Shown: positions 24,080 through 36,260, counted from the first letter of the stretch. The stretch: 64,000 nucleotides of DNA from Gigaspora rosea (GCA_003550325.1 QKWP01000262.1:95194-159193), one strand, 5' to 3'. Made by a program: numbers and translations. The notes: generated from the letters alone by a model not told the origin.

Positions 24080-24965
24080 AAACTAGTGCCATATAATACT
24101 ATATGTTCTATTAGCTTGTTAAATGCATTACCATCATCTTGAACAAACCATTGCTTCCACATATACTCTAAAAAGTATTTTTTATTTAATTATATGACCA
24201 TTCTATACCATGGAAGCGATGCTTTAACTGCACGCTGAGTTAATTTGATTATGTTCGTATAAACACCTGTTTCAGGATCTTTAAAATGTTTTGAATAGTT
24301 GACTCTTTCAAGTTTCCTTCATGTTTTTGAACTCTTCAGTCTGGTAGTCAGCCCAAAAATTACTATAAATAGTGGTTCCTTTTTTCTATATTCCTCTAAA
24401 ATTTTTATTAACATTTTTTGTTTGCGATCAGGAGCTATAACTATAAACATATTGTTTGAGTCTATTTTAACCCCTCCAAAAACTCACTGACCTTCTTTTC
24501 TTTTTTTCCAATTATATTTATGCTTACCAATCTGCTTTCATAAATCACCATAATTTTACCTTCACTACCAATTTTATCACTTTGATTCATTAGTGTTATG
24601 CAACAAATATTGTGACAAAAATTATACCAATTAACTATCAATTGTATGAAGACACCAGATTCACATGCAGCAAATTTTTGAGATAATTTCTGGGACCAAC
24701 AAAACATAATTTTAGCGATTATACAAGATAATATTGAATTTTCTAACCAATTTAAATCTTATAGTTTGCCCATAACTACAAGAAGTTTTTGAAGTACAGA
24801 CCCATTTTTGATTATCATTACAGAAACGGTTTTTGCTTTATGTATGGGGCTTTCACATTTTTTTTTACATAAAAGTAATTGAGGTAAAATGCCAAGCCCT
24901 TCAAAAAATTCAATAGCAAAATAAATGTCGGTATAGGTTTTTTCTAATATGGATAAAGGCAAACC
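24080..24965 (-). pseudogene. Merlin / ISXO2-like transposase, decayed
   Basis: Minus-strand order: N-terminal 'AIEFFEGLGILPQ' with a Cys pair (24759-24962), 'IQLIVNWYN', 'DKIGSEGKIMVIYESRLVS' (24462-24600; family form has Asp-Glu-Ser, here Tyr-Glu-Ser), 'FGGVKIDSNNMFIVIAPDR' (24420-24480), then 'VNYSKHFKDPETGVYTN' (near 24260-24310) and 'FLEYMWKQWF' (near 24150). These are hallmarks of the DDE domain shared by IS1595 and Merlin transposons. Stops and frameshifts separate the pieces. Part of its downstream flank and 3' end recurs at 59141-59448. Confidence 0.8.
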
Positions 24966-24989
24966 TATTTCATGGTTTGTAACTTTTTT

Positions 24990-25950
24990 TCTTTATTTTA
25001 TTTTATTTTTATTTATTATTAATATATAAGATATAACAAATAAGAGAAAACAACTTTATTTGAAGTATTTAATTTTTTTAATTTGAACAAATTTAACAAG
25101 ATTTAATATAAGTCAAAAAACTAATGCTAATATGAAGTCAATAAAGTACTTCTTTTATAGCTTTTTAGATACTATTAGCAGAAAACTAAAATTATTATTT
25201 AATCTATTTTTCAATAGATATTTGGAAGTTTACAATGGGAGTATATTTTTTTGATTTTTATTATTATAAATTAGCATATGTGTTCAAATTAACTCAAATT
25301 TAGCTTTTTTTAATATTATGAATTCGGCATACATGTCTTTAGGAACAAACTATTTTAATCTTTGAATAACATTATGAATTTGGCTGCATATTCTTAGGAT
25401 TAAATTAATTCAACCTTAAATCCATTTTTTTATCATTATAAATTTGGTATACATATCCTTTAGATTGAATTAATTTAAACAAAATTTAACCATAAAAATA
25501 TATTTTTTCCTTTATCTTTTAATTTTATTTGCACTAATATTGCATAGTCAAAATTACTTAGTGCAATTTTGTAATTTGCATTTTTTTTTAATATGATATT
25601 ATTATTTATTGCACTTCTATTATTTTTTTTAATAAAATTGAATTCACAGAATCACCCCATGATTGGTCAAGTAATTTTTGAAAACAATAGAGGAATTTAT
25701 ATAGTTACTATCACGAATAATAAATATTATATACATGCATTTATGATATATTTATAACAAAATATAAATAATTAATCATTATTAAATTTATTTTATTAAA
25801 TAATATATGCATTTATAAATACATGTCTAATTTGCAAAGCGAAAATTTAAATAATTTGCAAAAGAAATTACTATATTACACCATAATTGATAATTAAAAA
25901 TTTATATATTATGTGCATTAGTTTTTGTTATGTTGACATTAATCAGTATT
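24990..25950. other. AT-rich stretch without recognisable content
   Basis: Runs of T and A with weak internal repetition (three versions of 'cattatgaatttggcatacat' near 25315-25455). No gene, RNA or bounded element could be supported. Confidence 0.4.
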
Positions 25951-25954
25951 GCTA

Positions 25955-26815
25955 TTTGCAAACTCAAATCAAATCAATTTTTTAGGCATATTTGAATTTG
26001 ATCAAATAAATTTGTTTTGATTTGAATTTGATTTGAATTAAAAATTCTGTATTTGAATTTGATTTAATTTGAAATTTTTTAAAATTTTAGATAAAATTTT
26101 CAAAGGGTTAATATATATGTACTCGAAGGTATATATACTGCATCTTGTGATCTAAGATCACTACCAAAAATCAAGATCAGATGTAACATTATATGATAAA
26201 AAAAATTCAAAACCAACATTCATTTTAAAAAAATCGCTTATTTTGCAAGAAATTGCATACTAAACCACCTTCTGTGAATTAATAAAAAGATTTTTTTGAG
26301 CAATTTTACAGGACCTAGACAATCTTAATGTAGGTGAGGAGTAAAAAGTGTGTTGATTTTTTGGGCCAAACTCATCTAAATTCTGGTCTAAATAAAAAAT
26401 TAATATTAATTTTGACTAGAATTAAGCTGAATTTGGTCCAAAATTTACCCACTTTTTACCCTACCACCTACTATGGGATTGTCCGGGGTCCTTATTTTAC
26501 TATATAATAGCCTAAACCTGAACCATATCATAATTCTCACCCTAATCCTAACAATAACCCTAATATATACAATATAGACATTACTATTTTTGTATGTTAT
26601 ACCATATAATCAAAATAATAGATACAAAAAATTTAATGTACCCTACATATATATTTATATTAATTTATTTTTAAATATTTTAAATTTTTGTCAAATCAAA
26701 TCAAATATTTATTAATTTGAATTTGATTTGAAAAGAATTTGATTTGAGATCAAATATTTGATCAAATTAAAACAAATCAACTCAAATTACAGAACTCTAA
26801 TTATTGTTATGTTAC
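25955..26815. repeat. element ending in iterated AATTTGATTTG arrays
   Basis: The left end (25955-26080) and right end (26690-26815) both consist of short repeats of AATTTGATTTG or its inverse, in opposite orientation, so they could pair. A bounded MITE lies inside at 26311-26491. No gene. The arrays may equally be simple-sequence expansion. Confidence 0.4.
26311..26491. mobile_element. 181 bp palindromic MITE
   Basis: Left GGACCTAGACAATC...GTAGGTGAGGAGTAAAAAGTG and right, inverted, GGACCCCGGACAATCC...GTAGGTGGTAGGGTAAAAAG. The two arms stay similar almost to the centre, giving a long hairpin. No gene. Confidence 0.6.
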
Positions 26816-27121
26816 TAATATTGATTTATCTTCTATTATCTTATTTATATACAACCTATATGCTATTTATATACAATAGTTATTTGGTGGATTATGGTAG
26901 AATAACAAGTACTTCCTGAAAAACTAGTATCTTGTTATGTACCTGGTATGTACTCATTATTCATTGATTCAACCTGTATTATATTAATAAAATCTTATAA
27001 AATCTTATAATTCACAAGATTTCACTAATTTATTTATCTTAATACATTAAGTAAACTTATTCAGATTTAAAATATATTAAAGGTAAAGGGTACTATTTTA
27101 AAATTATATATAAACTTAATA

Positions 27122-27296
27122 CAGTCAACCCTCCCTAAATGCATTCCCTCTAAGTGCATGACCTCCTTAAATGCATATTAATTTTCTGGCCCAAATATAT
27201 ACTAAACCCCTATAAATGCATTTTTTATTATTGTTCCCTAAATACAAGCCCTCAAAAGTTTGGTCCCGATGATATGCATTTATGGAGGGTTGACTG
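27122..27296. mobile_element. 175 bp MITE, TA target duplication
   Basis: CAGTCAACCCTCCCTAAATG at the left and the inverse CATTTATGGAGGGTTGACTG at the right, flanked by TA. Same family as the element at 15390-15934, with shared internal 'ctccttaaatgcat' and 'ggcccaaatata'. A TA duplication fits Tc1/mariner-type mobilisation. Confidence 0.75.
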
Positions 27297-27445
27297 TAGT
27301 TAATTTTATTATATCCAATTTGATAAAAATTATAACTGATAATAAATAAACTGATTATATTTTAAACCAAGTTTATAGAGCAGGTTTTTCTAATTCAAAT
27401 AGTATTATTATTTAGGGAATTGATCTTTATCGCACCTGTAACATG

Positions 27446-28530
27446 TTACACTCTGATTCAGACCAATCAAATCACACGATTTTGTAGGCAAAAAATTTTA
27501 TTTTTTAAAAATTAAAAATTTTACTAATAAGATATAAAAAATAAATAAGTGATATCAAAATATATGATGTAAAATTTTATTCAGAACAACTTTTTCTAAG
27601 TCATAAAGATAGATTGTTTTAGTAAAAAAATGGTTTATAAGAAAAATCAAAAATTTCAAACATTAGCACATATAAAACATATTTTTACTAATTTAATCTA
27701 TATTTATGTTTAAGTATTATATGTAAATTTTTATGCTAAACAACTTTTTCTAAGTTAAAAAGATAGATTGTTTAGTAAAAAAAAAAGTTTTATATGTGCT
27801 AACTTTGGAAATTTTTGATTTTTCTTATAAACCATTTTTTTTACCAAGACAATCTATCTTTATGCCTTAGATTTTACATTATATAATATACTATTATATA
27901 TATAGGGGCATCCATAAATAACGTTATGTTTGAGAGGGGGTCCCCCAAAATATAATGATTTTTTACTATATAGGGGGGTCCCCCCCAATATAATGCAATT
28001 TTTTTATTAAAATTTGTCTAAAACTTGATCCAGTAGTCCAAATTGGATGATTTTTGGTACCATTCGAATCATCTCGAGGAGAGGATTCGAATAGTACCAA
28101 TTTTATTTAATTTGGAGCACTGGGTCACGTTTTATTAACGAAATACTATCAGTTATTATGTTTTCTTATAAAATTACTATAAAATCAATAGTATTTCATT
28201 AATAAAACGTGATCCAGTAATCCAAATGAAATAATTTGGTACCATTAGATTCGTCTCATAGAGACGAATCAAATGGTACCAAAATCATTCAGATTGGACC
28301 ACTGGATCATAATATATTCAAGTTTTTGTAAAATTTATATATAAACATACGGATTTTGAAAAATTTTTTTATATAGTAGGGGGGTCCAGCACTACTATGA
28401 GGGGGTACATAACATTATTTATGGATGCCCCCTATATATTACACTTTTATTAAGTAAATTTTTAATTTTTCAAATAAAATTTTTTTGCCTATAAAATTAT
28501 GTGATTTGATTGGCGAGTCAGGGAGTGCAA
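27446..28530. mobile_element. TIR element of about 1.1 kb containing a nested MITE
   Basis: The ends are inverted copies over some 90 bp. The left has CCAATCAAATCACACGATTTT then GTAGGCAAAAAATTTTA; the right carries the inverse of CCAATCAAATCACATAATTTT and ATAGGCAAAAAAATTTTA. Inside, 27596-27680 and 27786-27868 form a further pair of 83 bp inverted arms. A separate MITE sits at 27905-28431. No gene. Confidence 0.65.
27905..28431. mobile_element. 527 bp MITE made of nested hairpins
   Basis: The ends GGGGCATCCATAAATAACGT and the inverse ACATTATTTATGGATGCCCC are nearly perfect inverted repeats. Inside, two hairpins (28028-28125 and 28208-28306) are built from GATCCAGT, GGTACCATT and a CGAATC or GATTCG centre. 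A third stem pairs ACGTTTTATTAACGAAATAC (near 28127) with its inverse near 28190. Flanks are TA-rich. The nesting is unusual for a MITE. Confidence 0.75.
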
Positions 28531-28746
28531 CAAATTTATATTCCCTATTATTTATATTAATTATTACATATGTAATTATAGTACAAATTCTAATTCTATA
28601 CTATAAACTTAGGACTAATTTATCCTTGAGTCATACTCTACTCAGATTTGAACTCCATAAATTTCAAACCAGAATTTATGCTTCAGAACCTATTTGATTC
28701 CTCTAAAATTGTATTTTTGCATCTCTTATACTAGTCCTACTGTATT

Positions 28747-28829
28747 ACCGTGAAATAGTGCACATCTGCACAGAATTTCGATTACTTGTGCGGTATTTCG
28801 AGTATGCGCATGTGCACTATTTTGATACC
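28747..28829. mobile_element. 83 bp MITE of the GTGCACTATTT family
   Basis: ACCGTGAAATAGTGCACATC at the left pairs with the right end GCGCATGTGCACTATTTTGA. A relative lies at 30728-30827. Confidence 0.5.
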
Positions 28830-29228
28830 AACCTAGTTTTTATGCAGTATATAAATATTTATTTGAAAATCAATTTTTTTAAATAGAAAATATATAGCTT
28901 TGTGGCAAATAATTTCCTAAATTATAGATCTTCAATTTGCTATTCATGTATATGTATATAAACAAGTAATAATCTTGTACAGTACTAAAAATCTAATCTT
29001 AATTTATATAACTGTATAAATAGAATAGAAGAACAGTAAATGTCATTCTCAATACCTACTTTTAGTATTCTGTTTATATGAACTTCTACTTGGTGATACT
29101 GACATAACAATTTTTATATATCTGTTATTATTTAATTTTTTTATTGCTATTTTTATTCTAATTTTTATCTTATCGATATTGAATTTATTTATTTATTTTT
29201 ATCTATTTATTTATAGGGCGTTATTTTA

Positions 29229-30482
29229 TGGCGACCCATCACCATGGCGACCCCATGATCGACCAATCAAAGTCGATTACGTGTATCCTTTTTTTTAATT
29301 TTTTTTTAAATTTTTTTTTTTGTTTTAATTCTTTATTAATTTAATTATTTTTTTTAAAAATTTATTTATTTTTTTTTAGTTGAATACAGGAATACAAATA
29401 TCAAGAATATGGAATGAAAACAGGAAAAAAAATGTGAAGAAACATGGGACGAAAGCAGACGAAAACAGGATGAAAAGCAGGATGAAAACAAGACAAAAAC
29501 AGGATGAAAACGGTGACAAATGAACCCAAACAACAGGAAAGCCCACCAAAAAATGACAAAAAAGAACCACCGAAGGATGACAAAGAGACAAAGAACCTAT
29601 CACCAAAAATCAACAAAATTACCTACTGAAAAACGACGAAGAAAGAGAAATGAAGAACCTACCCACCGAAAAATAACGAAGAAAGAGAAAACGAAAAACC
29701 TACCCACTGAAAAACTATGAAGAAAGAGAAAACGTGAAGAACCTACCAACCGAAAAATAACAAAAAAAGAGAAAACGAAGAACCTACCCACCGAAAAATG
29801 ACAAAGAAAGAGAAAACGAAGAACCAACCTACTGAAAAACAACGAAGAAAGAGAAAATGAACCTACCCACTGAAAAATGATGTAGAAAGAGAAAATGAAG
29901 AACCTACCCACCAAAAAACAACAAAGAAAGTGAATACGAAGAACTGAGAAAACGAAGAACCTACCCAGAGAAAAATAATGAAACGAAGAACCTACCCACC
30001 CAAAAACAATGAAGAAAGTGAAACGAAGAACCTACCAACCGAAAAACGATGAAAAAAAGAAACTGAAGAACCTACCCACCAAAATACGATGAAGATGTAG
30101 AACCTACCTACCGAAAAATGACAAAGAAGAAGAAAATAAAGAACCTATCTACTGAAAAACAACAAAGAAAGAGAAAACGAAAAACCTATTTAAAAATCAA
30201 AAAAAACGACGAACCTACTAAATTAACTACAGTATAAAAAATGACAAACTTACCAGAAGAGCGCACCAAACAACAACAGTTCTCAAGCTCCAATGACGAC
30301 TCCAGCAACAACTCCAGCGATGACTCCAATAAAGATTCTAAACAACAACTAAAAAAAATATATTCATGTTAAGAAAAATAAAAAAATAAAAAAAACAAAA
30401 AAAAACAAGATCATCTATATGATTGCCAATCTAAAAAATGATTGGTCGATCATATAGGGTCGCCATGGCGATGGGTCGCTAT
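29229..30482. mobile_element. 1.25 kb TIR element filled by a minisatellite
   Basis: The left end GGCGACCCATCACCATGGCG, then ACCCCATGATCGACCAATCA, is mirrored at the right by the inverse of AGCGACCCATCGCCATGGCG, then ACCCTATATGATCGACCAAT. These ends are GC-rich against the surroundings. The interior is mainly a degenerate 41-bp tandem repeat (29560-30215). Related ends occur at 16321-16400 and 23790-23876. No transposase is present. Confidence 0.7.
29560..30215 (+). repeat. degenerate minisatellite, unit about 41 bp
   Basis: The words GAAGAACCTACCCACCGAAA and ACGAAGAAAGAGAAAAC alternate about 15 times. Measured spacings between successive CCTACC words near 29658, 29699, 29742 and 29783 are 41, 43 and 41 bp. 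Because the period is not a multiple of three, reading frames through it are incidental. Confidence 0.8.
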
Positions 30483-30727
30483 CTATAATTTTTCTTATTT
30501 ATATGCTTCATGACCTCATTACATATTAATTGACTCTACCTGCCGCATATATAAAGTATTGCTATATTCATATTATCCAGTTTATCTGTCAAATATTTGC
30601 TATAAAAATTTGATAATAAATGGGCAAATATTGTAACAAAAGGAGAGATAAGATAGTGCTAAGAATTTTTTCTGTGGTTCAAAGTTATAGAAATACATTC
30701 ATTTATACAGTATACTATATAAGGTGC

Positions 30728-30827
30728 TACTATTTCGGGACGCACATGGGCGTTATTTCGAAACCCAAATGATATTTTTAGAAGAAGTGATTTTCAAAAT
30801 AGCGCCCATGTGCACTATTTTGTAGTA
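30728..30827. mobile_element. 100 bp MITE of the GTGCACTATTT family
   Basis: TACTATTTCGGGACGCACAT at the left pairs with CCATGTGCACTATTTTGTAG at the right. No gene. Confidence 0.5.
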
Positions 30828-30839
30828 ATACGGTATTAA

Positions 30840-31499
30840 CATTTAAATAGGTAATCAGAGACTATCCACAGTATTTATAAATTATTGCTTGATTTATTTT
30901 TAATTTGGTAGATCAAATTCTCTATTACTAAGTAATACTGTATCTATATAGCATCTTTATACCTGTAATAGATTCTCAACTTACAACTACCAGAATCTTG
31001 GCTGTTTCTAAGGTGTTCTGCCTTCCTAATTAATATCTTTTTCAATTTTAGTATGCAAGCTATTATCATATAAAAAGACTCACATGTTAGTAAAATATAG
31101 ACTATGTTGTATAACTAAAATTACTCTCAACTAGTGTTCATAGTACTAGACTACTTTTAGTTTTCATCTGAAATAATTGGTAATTCCTTTTGGTATGCCA
31201 ATCTTGGTTTCTGCATATTCTAAATATTTTTACTACTAGCTAGTGCATCATTTTTTCACTTTTTTATATGCCTTCAAGAATAGCACTTTTAACTTTTCTC
31301 TATATTTGTAGTTTTCTATTTTGGTTCTTTTCATATACTAGAGGTGTTTCTTGTATTATATACCTGTTCTTGCAGGTTCCTGTGTATTCTCTACTTCAAC
31401 TTTCTTTACAAAGAATCCTTCTTGCCAAAAACTTCTATTAAACAAATATTTACATGAACTTTTACCAAGTATGAAACAAGTATTTGTAGACTTTGTTTA
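30840..31499. other. AT-rich stretch, nothing recognised
   Basis: Slightly T/C-rich near 31000-31450. No domain, splice pattern or repeat boundary could be supported. Confidence 0.35.
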
Positions 31500-31572
31500 T
31501 CTACTAGGGCTTTAACTAGAAACCTCAAGTGCAAAGTATAGGTGCTTAGACCACTAGGCTACAGGCCCTATA
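31500..31572 (-). repeat. tRNA-like relic (SINE head)
   Basis: On the minus strand: GGGCCTGTAGCCTAGTGGTC (acceptor start and a good A box), then TAAGCACC, a TTTGCA-containing loop, GAGGTTTCTAGTT in the B-box place and AGCCCTA at the end. Only part of the acceptor stem pairs (GGGC/GCCC) and the B box is off consensus. It is therefore a degraded tRNA-derived sequence, unlikely to be a working tRNA. Confidence 0.5.
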
Positions 31573-33000
31573 CCAGTTCAAAATTTTATTATAATAGATA
31601 TATTGTTTTATTTATATTTTATAAATTTTAATAAAAATTAGTTGTAATTTAAATGTTTTATTAGTAGTATATATTAATTTTATATAAAAATTTCAGAATA
31701 CTATATAAAAACTATATAAAAATACTCTATATTCTTTACTCTTAAATCAGCAAAATTGTTTTTACTTAAAATTTGAAGAAAAATACTTAAATTTGACTTT
31801 TTTGATCAAAAATCTAAAATTATATATCTATTCTCTAAATTTCAAGTAAAATAAAAATAATTTAGCAAATTTGATATATTTTTAGGTGCTATAAATTTTA
31901 TTTAGTATATAAAGTTAGAATTAATTAATAAAACTTTGTGAATTATAAGATTTTATAAAATTTTATTAATAAAATTTAAAAATCTTATAATTCACCAAAA
32001 TTTGCTAATTAATTTTACCTTTATGCACTAAGTAAACTTGTTTGCATTGAAAAATAAATATAAATATATTTAGACTTAGACTAGTTTGTATACCCAGACT
32101 TGACATAGGAGCACTATTTGTAATCATATAAACTTAAATATATTTACTTCCAAAATCATATATTTTATAATATATGATTATATAAAAATAATTCTATTCA
32201 GTTACTTCTCTATATAATCACCAATAAAGTAGGTAGTTATATAGGAGAACAACTGTAGTAATATTTTCTAATCTTTATAATTTCTTTAAAACTTAAATAA
32301 AGTTTCTCAATAATTACTAGGTCAAACTTGACAAAGCTTTTTAATTCAATTCTATAATCTTGGAGAATTAAAATAAAAAATTTTATTAGTTTAATCTATG
32401 TCACAAAACAAAAGTTGAAAATTAGTTAGTTAGAACTAACTAATTTATTAATTATAGTCAGCTCTCTATATAGTTACTCTCTATATTATCACAAATCCAA
32501 TATAATCACTTTTGTAAATTTATCAACCTTTTTCCCTATAATTTTTATCTCTATACTAGGAAAACAAATACCCATTAGTGTCTGAAGCCAAGAATAAATA
32601 TTAGGCTAATTTGTATTGATCTCTATAGCTGATTGGCTACACATGACTAGAATCTAACACAAAATCGTATCTATTGCTGTACTATAGAGTCCTCACTATG
32701 CTTTGGACAATGAGCTTATTTGTATTATAATCACTATCAAAAATTTTTATTTACTATTTATATAAAACTAACTCTACATTTAAAATTATACTAAGTGATC
32801 AATAATAATGCTTGTAATATTATTTAGAAGACAAAATTATATATATGTCTAAATTTTGAGATAATTTAAATAACACTTTTACAAGTTATACTTAGGTGAA
32901 AAAACTAAAAAAATTAAAATTTTTGAACTTAATTGTAATTATGAAAGTGTATTAATAAAATTTTATTCAAATTATTTCAAAATTTTATTAATTTACTTAA
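31573..33000. other. AT-rich desert with small inverted-repeat relics
   Basis: Repeated words such as CTCTATATAGTTAC (near 32470) resemble the TATAGTCAC elements at 33770-33850 and 58618-58788. No bounded element and no gene could be established. Confidence 0.4.
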
Positions 33001-33344
33001 TATAGGTGTTATGTATTAAAACAGACCTTTTTTGCCATTTTGTGAAAATTGAGTTTTTATTAGATTTGTATAAATTTTGGCATAATTAATATTTTTCAAT
33101 TATATATGAAAGTTGATTTGCATAATTAAAAATCAAGTTAATTGTAAAAGCAAAATTACATGAGGCCATATAAGACCAACACATCATAAGATTACCTGAT
33201 ATCACCTGTTATATTTAACCAATCAAAATCTTGAAATTAATTAATCCTGGATCAGTCTGAAAATCAAAACAAATGATTAAACTCAATTATCTCAAAATAA
33301 AATATATGTAAAAAAGGGCTGTTTTAATATATATCACCCATATA
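33001..33344. mobile_element. 344 bp MITE with about 36 bp TIRs
   Basis: TATAGGTGTTATGTATTAAA then ACAGACCTTTTTTGCC at the left; the inverted right end reads TATATGGGTGATATATATTA then AAACAGCCCTTTTTT. Ends lie at TATA sequences, so a TA duplication is likely. Non-coding. Confidence 0.65.
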
Positions 33345-34409
33345 ATTTTGACTTTTATATGAAGCTACAATACATGAATATTTAAAAAAATTTAATCATA
33401 TACTGTAGCTATATATAAAAATCAAGTTTATATTAAGTAAATCAATAATAATGAAATAATAAAATTGTTCAGGAAACAATTATATTTATTCTAAAATTTT
33501 GAAATAATTTAAATAAAATTTTTAAGTAAATCTTGTAAAAATGTAATAATAAATTGTCATAATTTTGTCTTCTGAATAATGTTCTGATGTTACTTAGAGC
33601 ATCATTATTGATTTTCTTAATATAATTTTAAATTTTATATGTAGCAATTATATTCAATTATTTAAAAAACAAAATTTAAAAAAATTTTTATTTATTGAAA
33701 TTTTTAAATTATATAATCACAATTTTATATATATAATTATATTATAATTGTGATTATATAAAATTCCCTCTATATTAGTCACATCTCATATAATCACCAC
33801 TTTTTGTATTCAGAAGATGTGGCTATATGGAGATTTGACTATAGTTGCGATTAATTGATTAATTGATTAAACAAATTAGCTATTATACAACAATTAGTCA
33901 AAACTTTTAATTAATCAATTAATTGATTTAGTCTCAACTAGTTGTCAACTGAAAAAAATAATTAGCAAACTAATCGATTGCACTAGTTTAATCACATAGT
34001 CACTGATAGAGGATATAAAAATTTGTATTTAAAAATGATCATTCATGTTGTTTAAATAGTACAGACAATTAAAAATGCTGGGACTATCAATTAATTTATA
34101 ATATCAGAGAAAACTATAATATAACCATAATAAAGAAAATATAATACAATAATCAAATAGAAATAGAATAATATAATGACAATAATGTTATGCATCATTT
34201 ACAATTTAGGCTGATTTCAAATTGACTTAAGTCATTCTTAAAATTTGAAAAAATATATATTAGGCCATATAAAATTTATGAATTGGTTTTCATAACCCGG
34301 CCGGGTCATAAAAGCTAAATTGTGAAATTAAAATTTTATAGATTAATAAATAAAATTTTACATACCGGGTCTCAGGTCATAAAAGCTAAAATTTAAATTT
34401 AAAATTTTA
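33345..34409. other. AT-rich stretch with hairpins
   Basis: Contains a TTAATTGATTAATTGATT hairpin (33848-33930) and relics of the TATAGTCA family near 33765-33850. No gene. Confidence 0.4.
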
Positions 34410-34956
34410 TATATTAATTTAATATATAAATATATATACTAGTGTGATGGATGGTGCCTTGCCCACCCATCTTATTTAGTGTTCTTTTATAATCATATTA
34501 GTAAATTGCTGTAAAAGATTCTATTTCAAAATCTACCACTATTCAGTAAATAATACTGTAATTTGAATTGCTTACTTAGAAATGCTGATTAATATAATAT
34601 CTTATAATTATTGAATAATTAATGTGGATGAATTAAATAAAAGATATTTAGCAAATTCTATAAATTTGTATATCTTTAAACTNTATATTAATTTAATATA
34701 TAAATATATATACTAGTGTGATGGATGGTGCCTTGCCCACCCATCTTATTTAGTGTTCTTTTTTAATCATATTAGTAAATTGCTGTAAAAGATTCTATTT
34801 CAAAATTTACCACTATTCAGTAAATAATACTGTAATTTGAATTGCTTACTTAGAAATGCCGATTAATATAATATCTTATAATTATTGAATAATTAATGTG
34901 GATGAATTAAATAAAAGATATTTAGCAAATTCTATAAATTTGTATATCTTTAAACT
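34410..34956 (+). repeat. 273 bp tandem duplication across a scaffold N
   Basis: 34410-34682 and 34684-34956 are the same sequence with about three substitutions, joined by a single n at 34683. Both start TATATTAATTTAATATATAA and end ATATCTTTAAACT. This is what an assembly join of two overlapping or allelic contig ends looks like, so the second copy may not exist in the genome. Confidence 0.85.
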
Positions 34957-35249
34957 AATAAATAACATAAATAATACAGGACTAAATAAGAAATATAATG
35001 TGGTAATAATCAATACACTGACTAATAAAAGATCTTTATGCTTGCTCAAATAAATTAATATGAATAAAAGATATAATAAATGTAATAATTCGAATATCTT
35101 ATTTAAATATCTTAGTTTATTTAAATAATACCAATTACTGAAAGATCTCTTTATACTACTTCTATAAATTGACATATAAATTATCATGATGAATGGTGTT
35201 TATCCTAAATTGATGATTATTTAAATAGCATGCCAATACTAAGAATGTA
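34957..35249. other. AT-rich stretch, nothing recognised
   Basis: The minus strand is open for about 100 codons (34882-35187), but the translation is a hydrophobic Leu/Ile/Tyr string with no domain. It begins inside the artefact-prone duplication, so I do not call it a gene. Confidence 0.4.
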
Positions 35250-35330
35250 TAATACTTGCATCATGGATACCAGGAAGTAGTAATGCTTATATCACGGATA
35301 CTAGAAAGTAGTAATGCTTGCATCACAGAG
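35250..35330 (+). repeat. 31-bp tandem repeat, 2.6 units
   Basis: Units at 35250-35280, 35281-35311 and 35312-35330 share TAATGCTTGCATCACGGATA then CYAGRAAGTAG, with a few substitutions. Local minisatellite, non-coding. Confidence 0.7.
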
Positions 35331-35564
35331 TATATAGTTTCCCGCCATCTAGAATGGCGAGTTAGCAAAACCTTGCATTTGATTGAGCGTTAGAAATTTA
35401 TGTCAATACAGTAAGTAATACATATACTGCTACTATACTGAATTTGATATTTTTATTACTCTGAGATACGTAGTACGTATGTACTTTATAATTATTATAT
35501 AATAATGAGTGATGCACAGGAAAAACCTGCAAGTAAAATATTATTCGCTAATCACTATGCTGAT

Positions 35565-35695
35565 CTTAACGATTTGGCACTGGGGAGTAACCAATTATGG
35601 GATATGACAAATAATCATTTATTATATAGTTTATATAGCAAACGTTTATTTGTCATATCTTATGATTAATCATGCCCAAGTGCCAAATCGTTAAG
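35565..35695. mobile_element. 131 bp hairpin MITE
   Basis: CTTAACGATTTGGCACTGGG at the left; the inverted right end is CTTAACGATTTGGCACTTGG. The arms continue with GGGATATGACAAATAA and its inverse, with a loop of about 30 nt. No gene. Confidence 0.65.
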
Positions 35696-36075
35696 TAATA
35701 AACTTTTGTTGTCAGATTATGTGAATTTATAGAATTTAAAAGCTGTAACTAATATACTAGATAATCTAATCAAATTTTTATTTTCTTTTAACTTTTTTAC
35801 CTTGTTATACACATTATACTTATGCGTAATCCAAATCGTCTCCTTGTTGAATTATATTAAAATAAATAGAAGTTGGGCATAAAAAAATAACAATATATGA
35901 TGTAGCAATATTAAGTACAATTATAATTGGTGATAAAATAGTAGAAACAATGAAATAATCATTAATGCAAAATAATAAAAAAAAATTATGTGAAATTAAG
36001 CAATAATATAAATTAACTTCACAACAAAATGAAGTTTTAACCCTTTTGAAAATTAATTTATTAAAATACTTGTCA

Positions 36076-36260
36076 CAGATAATGCTGAAATTTGGAGCTA
36101 TTCTTATATGGAATTTTAAATTTTTTGGAATATTTTTTCCACTTTTTTTTTTAGGGTTAGGTTAGCGTTTAGAGTTAGATTTGATATTTAAAAAGTATAG
36201 GTGGATTTTAGCAGGGTTTATATTTTTAAATTGAGCCTCAAATTCTAACATTAAATATAA
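36076..36260. repeat. stand-alone copy of the FB2 core
   Basis: Matches the centre of the foldback at 14598-14790: a TAGGGTTAGG word, 'gtggattttagcaggg' and 'aaattgag'. The ends AATGCTGAAATTTG and the inverse of CAAATTCTAACATT form short TIRs. It suggests the core is an element in its own right that FB2 arms surround or acquired. Confidence 0.6.

Noticed and set aside
29376..29914. Minus-strand Phe/Leu/Ser-rich membrane-like ORFs
   Set aside because: They are translations of the A-rich minisatellite on the opposite strand. The period is not a multiple of three and no start context or domain is present.
29560..30215. CRISPR-like array
   Set aside because: The period of about 41 bp has no distinct spacers. 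The whole unit is a degenerate tandem repeat inside a TIR element of a eukaryotic genome.
31500..31572. Functional tRNA gene
   Set aside because: The A box is good, but the acceptor and T stems do not pair fully and the B box is off consensus. A tRNA-derived relic is more likely.
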